Origin: Oxalobacteraceae bacterium
GTDB lineage: Bacteria; Pseudomonadota; Gammaproteobacteria; Burkholderiales; Burkholderiaceae_D
Direction: 5' to 3'
Length of the DNA stretch: 64,000 nt
NCBI GenBank assembly: GCA_947448025.1
Contig: CANFLV010000010.1
Span: forward strand, 1 to 64,000
Shown: piece by piece, positions 37,671 through 47,747 of the stretch
How the letters are laid out: each line of letters opens with the position of its first letter
Numbering within the stretch: the first letter of the stretch is position 1
Program-made: the position numbers and the translations under genes
The notes under the pieces: generated by a model
Databases searched by the model: none
Seen by the model: only the letters and a program-made list of their open reading frames with translations
Told to the model about the DNA's origin: nothing

Positions 37671-39584
37671 ATGATTTCCATGACCGAAAAATTTTCAAAC
37701 GTACTTTTGTTCCGGCTGCTCATCTCTATGTTCGCAGCGCTTTTGCTGGCGTCTTGCGGCGGCGGCGGCGGATCAGCCGGCAGCACAGGCACTTCAACGG
37801 GTACCTCAACGGGCACATCCACCGGCAGCAGTACAGGAACAACGCCGCTCGTCACCACACCGACGATGTCGCTCGCCTTGGTCGATGTCGCGGGCGTACC
37901 AAAAACCGCGATCACGACTTCCAGTCCGCTGACCGTCGTGGCGACCGTCAAGGATGCCGCGGGCAAGCCGATCACCAATGCCATCGTGGCCTTTGCCGTG
38001 GGCCCTGATTTGACCGTGATTTCGCCGGCGACCGGTACGGCCCTGACGAATGCATCCGGGGTTGCCAGCGTCACGCTGGCGATCAAGAACCTGACAGTGG
38101 CGCAAACGCAATCGGGCGCTGCAGATAACGTGACGGCGTCGGTGACGGTCGGCGACCAGGCTTTGCTGAGCAAGATTGCATATTCCGTCGGGACTTCCGC
38201 GATCAGTTTGCGCCTGGCTGCACCGAGTCCGTCAACGATCAGTCTCAATGCCTATGAAACAACACCGATCAAGGTCGATGTGCTGGCGGATGGCGTGCTC
38301 TACACAGCGCAGCCGGTGACGGTTAATTTCACCTCGGCCTGTGCTGGCGCCCGTGCAGATTTGCCGACGACGGCAACAACGATCAACGGTCGCGCGCAAG
38401 TGGTTTATCGTGACAAAGGATGCAGCGCCACGGATACGGTGACGGCTTCCGTGCCCGGTGCTTCGCCGGTGACGGCTTCGCTCGTGATTGCCGCGCCGGT
38501 CGCAGCCTCGATCAGCTTCGTTTCCGGACTCCCTGCTGACAAGGCCATCGTCATTCAGGGCGCAGGTGGTAATGGCCGCACTGAAACCGCGGTGCTGACT
38601 TTCCAGGTACTCGATACCTTCGGCCAGCCCCTGCCTAATCAGCTGGTTAATTTTTCACTCAACCCGACCGGGGTGGTGACCTTACAATCGGGTTCGGCGA
38701 CGACAGGCGCCGATGGCCGCGTCATCGTTGCCGTCAACTCGGGTAGTGTGCCGACAACGTTTCGCGTGATCGCTGCGCTGGCGTCAGGACAGACGACGAT
38801 TTCCGACACCATCACGGTCACAACGGGGCAGCCGGTACAAACTGCATTTTCCCTCAGTGCCGAGAGTTTCAACATTGAGGGTTGGAACCACGACAATGAA
38901 AAAACAAAAATCAATATTCTCATGGCCGATAGCGCTGGAAATCCTGTCGCCGACGGCACGCCGGTCGTGTTTCAGACCGACAGTGGCGCCATCGGCAGTG
39001 CGGCGCTGGGCGGCTGTTTGACGCAGAATGGCGGTTGCTTTGTCGATTTTCGCAGTCAGAATCCACGCTTTGATGCAAGCAATACTGTGGGCAAACGCCC
39101 CGGTATGGCGACGGTCAGTGTTTCTAGCACCTCGGCGACCGTCAGTCTGACGGGCAAAATTGCAGTTTTCCTTAGCGGGAGTGCGGCAGCCAATGTCTTT
39201 GCCACACCTTCGGGGCCTTTATCGACGGCGAGTTGCGGTAATTTTTCCCTGATGCTGGAAATTAACGACATCAATTTCAATCCCATGCCTGCCGGTACGA
39301 CGATTGCGGCCATCAATACCGACAAGGTGGCTGTCGGGACGATCATTCCTGCCGTCGTTCCCAGTATTGCGCCCCATTCGGCGCTCGCCAATGTGACGAT
39401 TGATCCGCTCAACATGGCAAGGACCCAGGGTTCGATCCATTTCATCCCGATCAAGCCTGATCCGGCAACTTGTAATCCGGGCGGCGTTCCGGATAAAGGT
39501 GTTGGGTCATTCGGTATTGTCATCACCTCGCCCCTGGGTTTAGGCACGGTTTACAATTTTATATTGCGGTATCCAGCTTACTAG
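37671..39584 (+). CDS. Large lipoprotein with bacterial Ig-like (Big1/invasin-type) repeats, function unknown
   Basis: The 637-residue precursor starts at ATG 37671 (CAGGA upstream). It has a signal peptide with lipobox LLLASC (Cys29), a Gly run, a Ser/Thr/Gly linker of tandem STGT units (about residues 39-57) and then several Ig-like beta domains, each with a pattern such as VVATVKDAAGKPITNAIV or LTFQVLDTFGQPLPNQLV. It is most likely anchored at the outer membrane, possibly as an adhesin. It lies 46 nt after pilQ in the same direction, between pilQ and aroK, which are usually neighbours. A role with the pilus is only suggested by position. Confidence 0.82.
   Translation: MISMTEKFSNVLLFRLLISMFAALLLASCGGGGGSAGSTGTSTGTSTGTSTGSSTGTTPLVTTPTMSLALVDVAGVPKTAITTSSPLTVVATVKDAAGKPITNAIVAFAVGPDLTVISPATGTALTNASGVASVTLAIKNLTVAQTQSGAADNVTASVTVGDQALLSKIAYSVGTSAISLRLAAPSPSTISLNAYETTPIKVDVLADGVLYTAQPVTVNFTSACAGARADLPTTATTINGRAQVVYRDKGCSATDTVTASVPGASPVTASLVIAAPVAASISFVSGLPADKAIVIQGAGGNGRTETAVLTFQVLDTFGQPLPNQLVNFSLNPTGVVTLQSGSATTGADGRVIVAVNSGSVPTTFRVIAALASGQTTISDTITVTTGQPVQTAFSLSAESFNIEGWNHDNEKTKINILMADSAGNPVADGTPVVFQTDSGAIGSAALGGCLTQNGGCFVDFRSQNPRFDASNTVGKRPGMATVSVSSTSATVSLTGKIAVFLSGSAAANVFATPSGPLSTASCGNFSLMLEINDINFNPMPAGTTIAAINTDKVAVGTIIPAVVPSIAPHSALANVTIDPLNMARTQGSIHFIPIKPDPATCNPGGVPDKGVGSFGIVITSPLGLGTVYNFILRYPAY
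37785..37841 (+). repeat. 12-bp tandem repeats encoding the STGT linker
   Basis: Near-identical 12-bp units (ACTTCAACGGGT, ACCTCAACGGGC, ACATCCACCGGC and variants) encode repeated Thr-Ser-Thr-Gly. The units are a multiple of three, so change in copy number would alter linker length without frameshift. Confidence 0.75.
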
Positions 39585-39600
39585 GGATCGTTTGGTGCTC

Positions 39601-39626
39601 GAGTACGCAGCATTTGCTGCGTACTC
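39601..39626. other. Perfect 12-bp palindromic hairpin upstream of aroKB
   Basis: GAGTACGCAGCA (39601-39612) and TGCTGCGTACTC (39615-39626) are exact complements around TT. It starts 17 nt after the lipoprotein stop and lacks an immediate T-tract. It may end the lipoprotein transcript or bind a regulator; undetermined. Confidence 0.5.
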
Positions 39627-39783
39627 CGCAATCCAGTGGAATTTTCTCTGCGAATACCCTGATCTGTCGCCTCGCCTTGCAAAAAATACCAAAATATTCG
39701 TTTTATGACGCCCAAAAGTGCGGCCAAAACGGTTATCTTCGGTCTCAGCATAAATCTACGTCCTGCCGGGCGCTGCAATTGAC

Positions 39784-41463
39784 ATGACTTCCGCTCTACA
39801 AAATATTTTCCTTGTTGGCCTCATGGGCTCAGGCAAGACGACCGTCGGTCGCGCCCTGGCCAAACGGCTCAATAAACGTTTCATTGATACTGACCATGAA
39901 ATCGAGGCGCGCACTGGCGCATCGATCCCGCTGATCTTTGAAATCGAGGGCGAAGAAAGTTTTCGTGAGCGCGAAGCTGAAGTCATCCGCGACCTCACGG
40001 CCCTCGATGGTATCGTGCTGGCCACTGGTGGCGGCGCTATTTTGCGTGCTGAAAACCGGGCGTTGCTGCAGGCGCGCGGCAAGGTGATTTTTTTGCGTGC
40101 CAACGTCAACGCCATTTTGCAGCGTACCAGCCATGATAAAAACCGGCCGCTGCTGCAAACCGCGGACCCGCGCAAACGGCTCGAGGAAATGTCCCGTATT
40201 CGCGAACCGCTCTATCTCGAGATCGCCGATATCGTCATCGAGACCGGCCGGCCTAACGTACAATCAATGACGCATGCGATCCTCGACCAGCTCGATTCGA
40301 TGCCTGATCCCGCTCATCCTGCTGTCTATTCTGCCAATAAAATGTCCACTCAAGCATCGCATACCGTTCCGCCCGCCATTCATCTGCAAGTCGATCTCGG
40401 CGAGCGCAGTTATCCGATCACGATCGGTACGCGACTGCTCGACAACACCGACCTCGTCACGCGCCATATTGCCGGACCACGCGTGGCCATCGTCACCAAT
40501 ACGATAGTCGCACCGCTGTATCTTGAGCGCCTGACGCAGACGCTGGTGCGCGGTGGCAAACAGGTGACGCCAGTGATTCTGCCGGATGGAGAAGAAGAAA
40601 AGACCATGGCTAATCTCATGTGTATTTTCGATGTGCTGCTGGCCGAAAAATGCGATCGCAAAACCACGCTGATCGCGCTCGGCGGCGGCGTCATCGGCGA
40701 CATGACTGGCTTTGCCGCAGCGACCTACATGCGTGGTGTGCCCTTCATCCAGATTCCGACTACGCTGCTGGCGCAGGTCGATTCCTCAGTGGGTGGCAAG
40801 ACCGGCATCAATCATCCGCTGGGCAAGAACATGATCGGCGCGTTTTACCAGCCGCAAGCCGTCATTGCCGATACCTCCACGCTCAATACCTTGCAGGCGC
40901 GCGAACTGTCGGCGGGTTTGGCCGAAGTGATCAAGCATGGTGCGATCATCGACGCGGTATTTTTTGACTGGATCGAAGCCAACATGGCGCGCCTCGTCGC
41001 GCGCGATGCGCAAGCCTTGTCGTATGCGATTCAGCGCTCCTGTGAAATCAAGGCCGATGTCGTGCGACAGGATGAGCGCGAAGGCGGCTTGCGCGCCATC
41101 CTCAATTTCGGCCATACCTTTGCGCATGCGATCGAAGCGGGTATGGGCTATGGCGTCTGGCTGCATGGTGAAGCGGTCGGCTGCGGTATGGTCATGGCGG
41201 CGGATTTATCTTGCCGTTTGGGCTTCATCGACGTGGCGGCGCGCGAGCGGGTTCGTGCCCTCGTTGGCGCCGCTGGTTTGCCGGTGATTGCGCCGGATCT
41301 CGGTCATGCACGCTGGCTGGAATTGATGCAGGTCGATAAGAAAAATGAAGGCGGTGCGATCAAGTTCATTCTCTTGAAGCCGCTTGGCGCGCCTCTGATC
41401 GCGACCGTGCCGCAGGAATTCCTGCTGCAAACGCTGAATGCCTGCGTTGCGCATGCCGGCTGA
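39784..41463 (+). CDS. aroKB: Fused shikimate kinase / 3-dehydroquinate synthase
   Basis: One uninterrupted 559-residue frame contains shikimate kinase (AroK, residues 1-175) and 3-dehydroquinate synthase (AroB, about 190-559), two enzymes of the shikimate pathway. AroK shows [12 protein letters not shown] (P-loop), [11 protein letters not shown] and TGGGAIL. AroB shows [32 protein letters not shown] and the metal ligands in [18 protein letters not shown] and LHGEAVGCG. No stop or ribosome binding site separates them. An internal ATG (40342, Met187) lacks a Shine-Dalgarno sequence. The linker (about 175-190) is short and polar. Both active sites look intact. Confidence 0.93.
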   Translation: MTSALQNIFLVGLMGSGKTTVGRALAKRLNKRFIDTDHEIEARTGASIPLIFEIEGEESFREREAEVIRDLTALDGIVLATGGGAILRAENRALLQARGKVIFLRANVNAILQRTSHDKNRPLLQTADPRKRLEEMSRIREPLYLEIADIVIETGRPNVQSMTHAILDQLDSMPDPAHPAVYSANKMSTQASHTVPPAIHLQVDLGERSYPITIGTRLLDNTDLVTRHIAGPRVAIVTNTIVAPLYLERLTQTLVRGGKQVTPVILPDGEEEKTMANLMCIFDVLLAEKCDRKTTLIALGGGVIGDMTGFAAATYMRGVPFIQIPTTLLAQVDSSVGGKTGINHPLGKNMIGAFYQPQAVIADTSTLNTLQARELSAGLAEVIKHGAIIDAVFFDWIEANMARLVARDAQALSYAIQRSCEIKADVVRQDEREGGLRAILNFGHTFAHAIEAGMGYGVWLHGEAVGCGMVMAADLSCRLGFIDVAARERVRALVGAAGLPVIAPDLGHARWLELMQVDKKNEGGAIKFILLKPLGAPLIATVPQEFLLQTLNACVAHAG

Positions 41464-41482
41464 TTGAATTGACGACGGAGCC

Positions 41483-42634
41483 ATGATGAATCTTGAAGCG
41501 CATCTTGCCCCGTATGCGGCCACATCGACAAACTCGCCAGGGCGCACGTTTGCGGAAGCCGCGCCAGGTTCGCGCACTGAGTTCCAGCGCGACCGCGACC
41601 GCATCATTCATTCGACCGCATTTCGCCGGCTCGAATACAAGACCCAGGTCTTCGTCAATCATGAAGGCGACCTGTTCCGCACCCGGCTCACGCACAGTAT
41701 CGAAGTCGCGCAGATCGCGCGTTCGATCGCGCGTAACCTACGCCTGAATGAAGATCTTGTTGAAGCCATCTCGCTGGCGCACGATCTCGGCCATACGCCT
41801 TTCGGCCATGCCGGCCAGGATGCGCTCAATGCCTGCATGAAGGATTACGGCGGCTTCGAACATAATCTGCAAAGCCTGCGCGTGGTCGATGAGCTCGAAG
41901 AACATTACGGCGCCTTCAATGGCTTGAACCTGATGTTCGAAACGCGCGAAGGTATCCTCAAGCATTGCTCGCCCCAGAATGCACAAAAGCTCGGCGCCAT
42001 CGGCCAGCGCTTTACCGATAAAAAGCAGCCTACGCTGGAAGCCCAGCTCGCCAATCTGGCCGATGAAATCGCCTATAACAATCACGATGTCGATGATGGC
42101 TTGCGCTCGGGCCTGATCACCTTGGCGCAGCTGGAAGACGTCGATCTGTTCGCGCGCCACTGGCGTGAAGTCGAGCAGGCTTATCCCGGCATCGCCGGTC
42201 GCCGCGCGATCCACGAGACGATACGGCGCATGATCAATACGCTCATCGAGGACCTGATTGACACCTCCGGTGCGCGCATTGCGGCAGCGCAGCCGCAGGC
42301 ACTCGAGGACGTGCGCAATGCTGCGCCACTGATCGCTTTTTCCGAGGCCATGCAGGCGCAGGCGGCGCTGCTCAAGCGCTTCCTGCATGAGAATTTATAT
42401 CGGCATTACCAGGTCAATCGCATGACCAGCAAGGCGCGACGCATCGTCACGGAATTATTCGACGCTTTCCTGCATGAGCCGAAATTACTGCCGCCCGATC
42501 ATCGCGTACTGCTCACAGAGTCCGCCGAGAGCCGGCAAAAACATGCGCGCAAGGTCGCCGACTATATCGCCGGCATGACCGACCGCTATGCCATTCGCGA
42601 ACATCGGCGGCTTTTCCTCGTCGACGAAATTTAA
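41483..42634 (+). CDS. dgt: Deoxyguanosinetriphosphate triphosphohydrolase-like protein
   Basis: Members of this HD-domain family hydrolyse dNTPs to deoxynucleosides and triphosphate. The 383-residue protein shows [26 protein letters not shown] and the metal motif [14 protein letters not shown] (HD), plus [12 protein letters not shown]. Two ATGs are possible (41483 or 41486). GGAG at 41477-41480 fits the second better. It follows aroKB after 19 nt, the usual Burkholderiales order. Substrate specificity cannot be read from sequence. The stop overlaps that of the convergent hydrolase gene. Confidence 0.9.
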   Translation: MMNLEAHLAPYAATSTNSPGRTFAEAAPGSRTEFQRDRDRIIHSTAFRRLEYKTQVFVNHEGDLFRTRLTHSIEVAQIARSIARNLRLNEDLVEAISLAHDLGHTPFGHAGQDALNACMKDYGGFEHNLQSLRVVDELEEHYGAFNGLNLMFETREGILKHCSPQNAQKLGAIGQRFTDKKQPTLEAQLANLADEIAYNNHDVDDGLRSGLITLAQLEDVDLFARHWREVEQAYPGIAGRRAIHETIRRMINTLIEDLIDTSGARIAAAQPQALEDVRNAAPLIAFSEAMQAQAALLKRFLHENLYRHYQVNRMTSKARRIVTELFDAFLHEPKLLPPDHRVLLTESAESRQKHARKVADYIAGMTDRYAIREHRRLFLVDEI

Positions 42635-43719
42635 GCCAGGTCGCGCAGCGGATGCGCATGCGCCGGCCAGGCCGGTGCGAAAAAGTCCGCGACCATCTCC
42701 TCGTTCACTTCTGCCAGTGCCGCCGGCGACCAGCTTGGTGCATTGTCCTTGTCGATCACGACCGCGCGCACGCCTTCGAGGATTTCGCCATTTTCAAAAC
42801 TGCGCCGCACCATGTTGCGCTCCATGCGCAGGCAAGCGGCGACATCGAGTTTTGCGCCGCGGCGTAATTGTTCGAGCGTGACGCACATCATCAGCGGCGA
42901 GCGCTTTTGCATGACGGCGAGTGTCTTCTGTGCGAAGGCACTCGCATCTCCTGATAGCGACGCCATGATTTGTGCAATCGATGCCTGCGCAAAATGCTTG
43001 TCGATAGCGGCGCGTTCTCGTGCCAGCAGACTGTCTTCTGCCGCGATTTGAGATTGGAATGGCGCTGCAAACGCCAGCACCGCCGCGCTTTTATCCGCCC
43101 CGGCTGCGCCCAGTATCTCCAGCAGCATCGGCAATTGCGCCGACGGTAGATACAGATCCGCCAGACCGGCCGCGAGGGCATCCGCTGCACCGATTACTTC
43201 GCCGGTCACGCCCAGATAAGTGCCCAGTTCACCCGGCGCGCGCGACAGGAAAAAGCTGCCGCCGACATCGGGGAACATGCCAATATTCACTTCGGGCATA
43301 GCCATTTTCGTGCGCTCGGTGACGATGCGCAGCCGGCAGCCCGGGCCGCCTTGCGCCACACCCATACCGCCGCCCATGACGATGCCATCCATAAGCGCGA
43401 TATAGGGTTTAGGATAATGATGGCTCAGGTAATTGAGCGCATATTCTTCCGTAAAAAAATCTTCCAGCAAGGCGCTGCCACCAGTCGGTGTTGAGCGACC
43501 CTTGTCATAAAAAAAGCGGATGTCGCCGCCGGCGCAAAAGGCCTTTTCGGTCGAGCCACGGATCACTACGCATTGCACTGCATCATCGTCGCGCCATGCC
43601 AGCAGGCTCTCAGTCAGGGCGCGTACCATGTCCAGTGACAGCGAGTTCAGGGCCTTGGGCCGGTCCAATGTCAGGATGCCTGTGCCATTGTGGATCGTGC
43701 TTAGTACATAATCGCTCAT
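42631..43719 (-). CDS. Enoyl-CoA hydratase/isomerase family protein, 3-hydroxyisobutyryl-CoA hydrolase-like
   Basis: The 362-residue crotonase-fold protein is longer than hydratases and resembles 3-hydroxyisobutyryl-CoA hydrolase of valine degradation. Features are [16 protein letters not shown], the CoA/oxyanion segment [28 protein letters not shown] and the HIBCH-type [19 protein letters not shown] with catalytic Glu and Asp. It is alone, with no other valine genes nearby. Its stop codon shares the bases TTAA with the convergent dgt stop. Confidence 0.87.
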   Translation of the reverse strand: MSDYVLSTIHNGTGILTLDRPKALNSLSLDMVRALTESLLAWRDDDAVQCVVIRGSTEKAFCAGGDIRFFYDKGRSTPTGGSALLEDFFTEEYALNYLSHHYPKPYIALMDGIVMGGGMGVAQGGPGCRLRIVTERTKMAMPEVNIGMFPDVGGSFFLSRAPGELGTYLGVTGEVIGAADALAAGLADLYLPSAQLPMLLEILGAAGADKSAAVLAFAAPFQSQIAAEDSLLARERAAIDKHFAQASIAQIMASLSGDASAFAQKTLAVMQKRSPLMMCVTLEQLRRGAKLDVAACLRMERNMVRRSFENGEILEGVRAVVIDKDNAPSWSPAALAEVNEEMVADFFAPAWPAHAHPLRDLA

Positions 43720-43805
43720 GATGGAATTTCGCTTATTGGGGAAGTGTGCATTCTAGCGGCTAATCGGCGCATCCGACGCAAGCCCCGGATAAGGGCGCCG
43801 GGCAT

Positions 43806-43831
43806 GAAAAAGGGCGCATGGTATGCGCCCT
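43806..43831 (-). terminator. Intrinsic terminator of the hpf transcript (- strand)
   Basis: On the - strand, AGGGCGCAT pairs with ATGCGCCCT (43823-43831 and 43811-43819 in + coordinates) over a 3-nt loop and is followed by TTTTTC. It ends the kdsD-to-hpf series. Confidence 0.78.
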
Positions 43832-43870
43832 GAGTTCGGGGGTGCCGATCTGTTCGGCCGACGCAGCCTT

Positions 43871-44221
43871 CTATGCGGCTGGCGCTTCAGCTTCTGGCAG
43901 ATGCTTGATCGCCGCGTGCTGGTGGTCTTGCAGTTTGGTTTTGTACTTGATGACCTGACGGTCGAGCTTGTCGATCAAGGTGTCGACTGCCGCATACAAG
44001 TCCATGCCGAGACTTTCGACGTGAATATCCTTGCCGCGCAGGCGTAAATTGATCTCGGCTTTCTGGCGTTTTTCTTTCTCGGGGAGCTTATCTACGGTCA
44101 GGATGACCGCAATATCAATGACATGATCGAAATGGCGTTTGATGCGCTCGAGCTTGTTCGTGACGTGTTCACGGATGGCTGGTGTTAATTCGAGGTGATG
44201 TCCACTGATTGTGAGATTCAT
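43871..44221 (-). CDS. hpf: Ribosome hibernation promoting factor, short form
   Basis: HPF binds the 30S A and P sites and promotes 100S dimer formation in resting cells. The start is the ATG ending at 44221 ([20 protein letters not shown]), with AAGGAG 7 nt upstream, giving 116 residues of the short type. The family core [19 protein letters not shown] and basic [35 protein letters not shown] is complete. It follows rpoN as in enterobacteria, but ptsN, normally next, is absent here. Confidence 0.95.
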   Translation of the reverse strand: MNLTISGHHLELTPAIREHVTNKLERIKRHFDHVIDIAVILTVDKLPEKEKRQKAEINLRLRGKDIHVESLGMDLYAAVDTLIDKLDRQVIKYKTKLQDHQHAAIKHLPEAEAPAA

Positions 44222-44323
44222 ACAGCGCTCCTTAGGTGGTGCCACTGGCGGTTCGCAGCGCAATGTCAGGCTTCTTTGAGCCCGGTTTCGCCTGAACACA
44301 GCGGCAAATACACTACAAGAAAA

Positions 44324-45796
44324 CTACAATGATTTACGCAAATTTACTGGAGGAATTTTTAAAGCTTCACGGTATTTAGCCACCGTTCGGCGGGCTACCA
44401 CCATGCCTTGTTCCCCAAGCATATCTGCTATTTTGCTGTCGGAGAATGGGTTCTTGGAATCTTCAGCTCCTATCAATTGTTTGATGAGTGCACGAATGGC
44501 GGTCGATGATGCTTCACCCCCCGCTTCCGTTGCAACATGGCTGCCGAAAAAATACTTCAATTCGAACATCCCGTGCGGCGTCAGCATGTACTTCTGGGTA
44601 GTGACACGAGAAATAGTGCTCTCGTGTAGACCAAGTGTATCAGCTATTTCGCGCAAGACAAGGGGTCTCATTGCCACAGCGCCATGTGAGAAAAAATTCC
44701 TTTGCCGCTCCACGATCGCTTGTGCAACGCGCAAAATTGTATCGAAGCGCTGGCGCATATTCTTGATCAGCCATTTGGCTTCCTGCAACTGTGAACTCAG
44801 CGAGCCTTCGCCCTTGCTTTGCTTGAGGATATTGGCGTACAGCGCATTAACGCGCAGGCGTGGCATGACATCGTGGTTCAGCGTGACTTGCCAGCCGGCT
44901 TTGGTTTTTTTGACAATGACGTCCGGCACGACATAGTCCGACGCATCACCGGCGAAGCTGGCGCCCGGATGCGGATTGCAGGCGCGGATGATGGTTTGTG
45001 CTTCGCGCAAATCTTCGTCGTCGCAGTCGAGTGCTTTTTTCAGCTTGTTGAAATCGCGCTGGGCAAACAGGTTCAAATAATTTTCAACGATCTGCAGCGC
45101 CATGCGCCGCGTGACCATGGCTACCTCCGGCATGCGGCGGATTTGCAGGGCCAGACATTCGGCCGCATTGCGCGCAGCTACGCCGGGCGGGTCGAAGCTT
45201 TGCAGCATTTTCAGCGCGATCGTCAGGTCGTCGAGCCCAACGCCGAGTTCTTCTGGCAAGCGCGCATGGATGTCTTCCAGCGTTTCTTCGAGGTAGCCAT
45301 TGTCGTTGAGCGCATCGATCAGCAATTCCAGCAGGGCGCGGTCGCGCAGGTCGCGCAAGGTGACGCGCATCTGCTCGAGCAGGTATTCGCGCAGGGTCGT
45401 TTCATGGGCTTCCAGCTGGGGACGGGCATCGTCGTCTTCGGGCGCCTTGGCGGTGCGCGCGACATCATCAAAGCTCCAGTCGTTGTCGGCAGAAGCCGGG
45501 GCTTCTGGCGCTTCCGTGTTGTCCACGCCGGCGGGCACGTCTTCGCCGCCGGTGTCGGCCTCACTGGCGCTGGCGGCAGGCGGATTGTCGCTGGTGGCAA
45601 TGGCGCCATCGGCCAGCAGTCGCACCGAATGGTCGAGAGGATCGTCCAGCCGTTCCAGCAAAGGATTTTCGGCCAGGATTTGTTCTAGTTCCTGATGCAA
45701 TTCCAGCGTCGACAGCTGCAGCAGCCGGATCGACTGCTGCAGCTGTGGCGTCAAGGCCAGATGCTGCGAAACGCGGAGTTGTAGCGATTGTTTCAT
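44324..45796 (-). CDS. rpoN: RNA polymerase sigma-54 factor
   Basis: RpoN directs transcription from -24/-12 promoters with enhancer-binding activators (nitrogen, pili, others). The 490-residue protein has the Gln/Leu-rich region I ([39 protein letters not shown]), an acidic linker (about 60-125), the core-binding region and the HTH domain, ending with the RpoN box [23 protein letters not shown]. It lies 34 nt after lptB on the same strand, the widely conserved order. Confidence 0.97.
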   Translation of the reverse strand: MKQSLQLRVSQHLALTPQLQQSIRLLQLSTLELHQELEQILAENPLLERLDDPLDHSVRLLADGAIATSDNPPAASASEADTGGEDVPAGVDNTEAPEAPASADNDWSFDDVARTAKAPEDDDARPQLEAHETTLREYLLEQMRVTLRDLRDRALLELLIDALNDNGYLEETLEDIHARLPEELGVGLDDLTIALKMLQSFDPPGVAARNAAECLALQIRRMPEVAMVTRRMALQIVENYLNLFAQRDFNKLKKALDCDDEDLREAQTIIRACNPHPGASFAGDASDYVVPDVIVKKTKAGWQVTLNHDVMPRLRVNALYANILKQSKGEGSLSSQLQEAKWLIKNMRQRFDTILRVAQAIVERQRNFFSHGAVAMRPLVLREIADTLGLHESTISRVTTQKYMLTPHGMFELKYFFGSHVATEAGGEASSTAIRALIKQLIGAEDSKNPFSDSKIADMLGEQGMVVARRTVAKYREALKIPPVNLRKSL

Positions 45797-45830
45797 GTGT
45801 GCGACTTCATACCTGTTCCATCAACGGCCA

Positions 45831-46577
45831 TTACATTCGGAAGTGCTCGCCCAGGTAGACGCGTCGGACCGATTCATTGGCAATGATATCGTCGGGGCGG
45901 CCACTGGCCAGCACGGCACCTTGGTTGATGATGTAAGCACGATCGCAAATGCCGAGCGTCTCACGCACATTATGGTCAGTAATTAAAACGCCGATCCCGC
46001 GTTCCTTCAAAAAGCGGACGATGCGCTGGATTTCAATAACCGCGATCGGGTCGACGCCGGCAAACGGTTCATCGAGCAAGACAAAGCGCGGATTCGTCGC
46101 CAGTGCGCGGGCTATTTCAACGCGGCGGCGTTCGCCGCCAGACAGTGACAGCGCCGTGTTCTCGCGTAGTTTTTCAATTTGCAAATCGGCCAGCAAGACA
46201 TTCAGGCGCTGCTCGATTACCGGGCGGTTCAGAGCCTTGCCATCGTCGCCCGTTTGCAGTTCCAGCACGGCGCGAATATTGTCTTCGACGCTAAGTTTGC
46301 GAAACACCGAGGCTTCCTGGGGCAGATAAGACAGGCCCAGCATCGCGCGGCGATGGATAGGCAGGCGTGAGATATCGACACCGTCGAGATTTATTTTGCC
46401 GGCATCAGACGGCACGAGGCCGACGATCATGTAGAAGGAAGTCGTCTTGCCGGCGCCGTTCGGTCCGAGCAAGCCGACTACTTCGCCACTGTCGACATGC
46501 AGCGTGACATCGGCGACGACTTTACGCGTGCCGTAACTCTTTTGCAGGCCTTCGACATTGAGGGTGCTGGCCATCAC
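45831..46577 (-). CDS. lptB: LPS export ABC transporter ATP-binding protein LptB
   Basis: LptB powers extraction of LPS from the inner membrane with LptF and LptG. The 248-residue ATPase has Walker [12 protein letters not shown]-loop region, signature [15 protein letters not shown] and Walker [14 protein letters not shown], then the LptB-type H-loop ([12 protein letters not shown]). The start overlaps the lptA stop by 4 nt. LptF and LptG are not in the window. Confidence 0.97.
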   Translation of the reverse strand: MMASTLNVEGLQKSYGTRKVVADVTLHVDSGEVVGLLGPNGAGKTTSFYMIVGLVPSDAGKINLDGVDISRLPIHRRAMLGLSYLPQEASVFRKLSVEDNIRAVLELQTGDDGKALNRPVIEQRLNVLLADLQIEKLRENTALSLSGGERRRVEIARALATNPRFVLLDEPFAGVDPIAVIEIQRIVRFLKERGIGVLITDHNVRETLGICDRAYIINQGAVLASGRPDDIIANESVRRVYLGEHFRM

Positions 46578-47125
46578 TTGCCCTTCTGGTCAGTAGTCGG
46601 TTGGAACACACCTTTGATCCGGCCAGCGCCAGGTTTGCTCGTGCCGCTCGTTGTATTGTTCACCGAAAAAAATTCAGCGCGGCTATCGTAGGAAATAAAT
46701 TCGCCTTCCACTTCGTCGGAGGGCTTGCTGCCTTCAAGCCTGCGCATCTTGGCCTTGGAAATCAGTTTCACGAGTTCTGTCTTGCTGTCGTATTCAATGC
46801 GCTCTGCCTGGCCTTCCATCCACAAATTCTCGCCGCCATCGCGCTTCTGGCGAAACGTGGCCACCGTGCCAGCTGCGGCATAGAGCGTGGCGAACTGGTA
46901 GCCGGACGGATCTTCAGTGACGACCATGCGGTCGGCCTTGAGCACCATCGAGCCGCGCGTAAGGATCACGTTGCCGCTGAGCGTGCGGATCTGCTTGACG
47001 TCGTCAACATCCATGCGGTCCGCTTCGAAATTGGCGGGCTTGGTCGAGTCCGCTTTTTCAGCATGCGCGGTGGCCAGCATGGCCATATTGAGCGCCAACA
47101 GGAAGAACAAAAAAAGTCGTTTCAT
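46574..47125 (-). CDS. lptA: LPS transport periplasmic protein LptA
   Basis: LptA bridges the periplasm as a beta-jellyroll filament carrying LPS. The ATG ending at 47125 ([24 protein letters not shown]) begins a clear signal peptide; the product is 183 residues. The OstA-like core is seen in [38 protein letters not shown]. It is between lptC and lptB, with 28 nt to lptC and a 4-nt overlap to lptB. Confidence 0.95.
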   Translation of the reverse strand: MKRLFLFFLLALNMAMLATAHAEKADSTKPANFEADRMDVDDVKQIRTLSGNVILTRGSMVLKADRMVVTEDPSGYQFATLYAAAGTVATFRQKRDGGENLWMEGQAERIEYDSKTELVKLISKAKMRRLEGSKPSDEVEGEFISYDSRAEFFSVNNTTSGTSKPGAGRIKGVFQPTTDQKGK

Positions 47126-47153
47126 TGCAATATCTTTCAGTAAAACTGCTGTG

Positions 47154-47747
47154 CTAGCGCGGTGTTGGCGGGAAGCTGCCGTGCACCCGACTGGCGAGAT
47201 GAATTTCACGCGTGGCGTTGTTAGCCACCATACCGGTGCCGTAGAGCTGTGAATTGCCCAACAAGATTTCTACTGGCTTGTCCGTCTTCATGAGGTTCTG
47301 ATCAGGTAACACCAGCAGGGACTCCGTGCGCATACGGAAGCGGGCGCCGGCCGTTGAAGCGGGACGGTCCGCCTGCACATTGCGTTGCAGCTGGATTGCG
47401 TTCTTCGCATGGTCGATCACGGCGTGTTCGGCATGCACGGTCATCGGCGCCTGGCCTTCTGCAAGGTTATGCAGCAGCGGCTGTTCGATGGCGAAGGTAT
47501 CGTCTTGCGGATAATGCGTGAGCTTGGAGCCGGAAATGTTATAGCGGGCCTGGCCGGTTTGGGACATACGGACGAAATTGAATTTTTCCACGGAATAATC
47601 GGCTTCGTCTTTCGACATCGCGTTAGGTGCACCCGTCTGCCCCTGTCGCAGCACTTCCAGAACCCAGAAACTGCCCAGCGCCGTTGTCACCAGCAGCGTG
47701 ATGATCACGGCCAGTCGTACGCGCTGCGATGAGGCCGGTGCGCTCAC
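47154..47747 (-). CDS. lptC: LPS export protein LptC
   Basis: LptC is a bitopic inner-membrane protein that takes LPS from LptBFG and hands it to LptA. The 197-residue protein has a single N-terminal helix (residues 10-31, VRLAVIITLLVTTALGSFWVLEVL) and a periplasmic jellyroll (YSVEKFNFVRMSQTGQARYNISGSKLTHYPQDDT). The start overlaps the kdsC stop by 4 nt, as in E. coli. Confidence 0.94.
   Translation of the reverse strand: MSAPASSQRVRLAVIITLLVTTALGSFWVLEVLRQGQTGAPNAMSKDEADYSVEKFNFVRMSQTGQARYNISGSKLTHYPQDDTFAIEQPLLHNLAEGQAPMTVHAEHAVIDHAKNAIQLQRNVQADRPASTAGARFRMRTESLLVLPDQNLMKTDKPVEILLGNSQLYGTGMVANNATREIHLASRVHGSFPPTPR

Noticed and set aside
39677-39706. Promoter TTGCAA/TTTTAT before aroKB
   Set aside because: The boxes match consensus poorly and spacing is 18; not enough to list as a feature.
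40342-41463. Separate aroB starting at an internal ATG
   Set aside because: No ribosome binding site precedes it and the frame is continuous with aroK; kept as a possibility in the feature text only.
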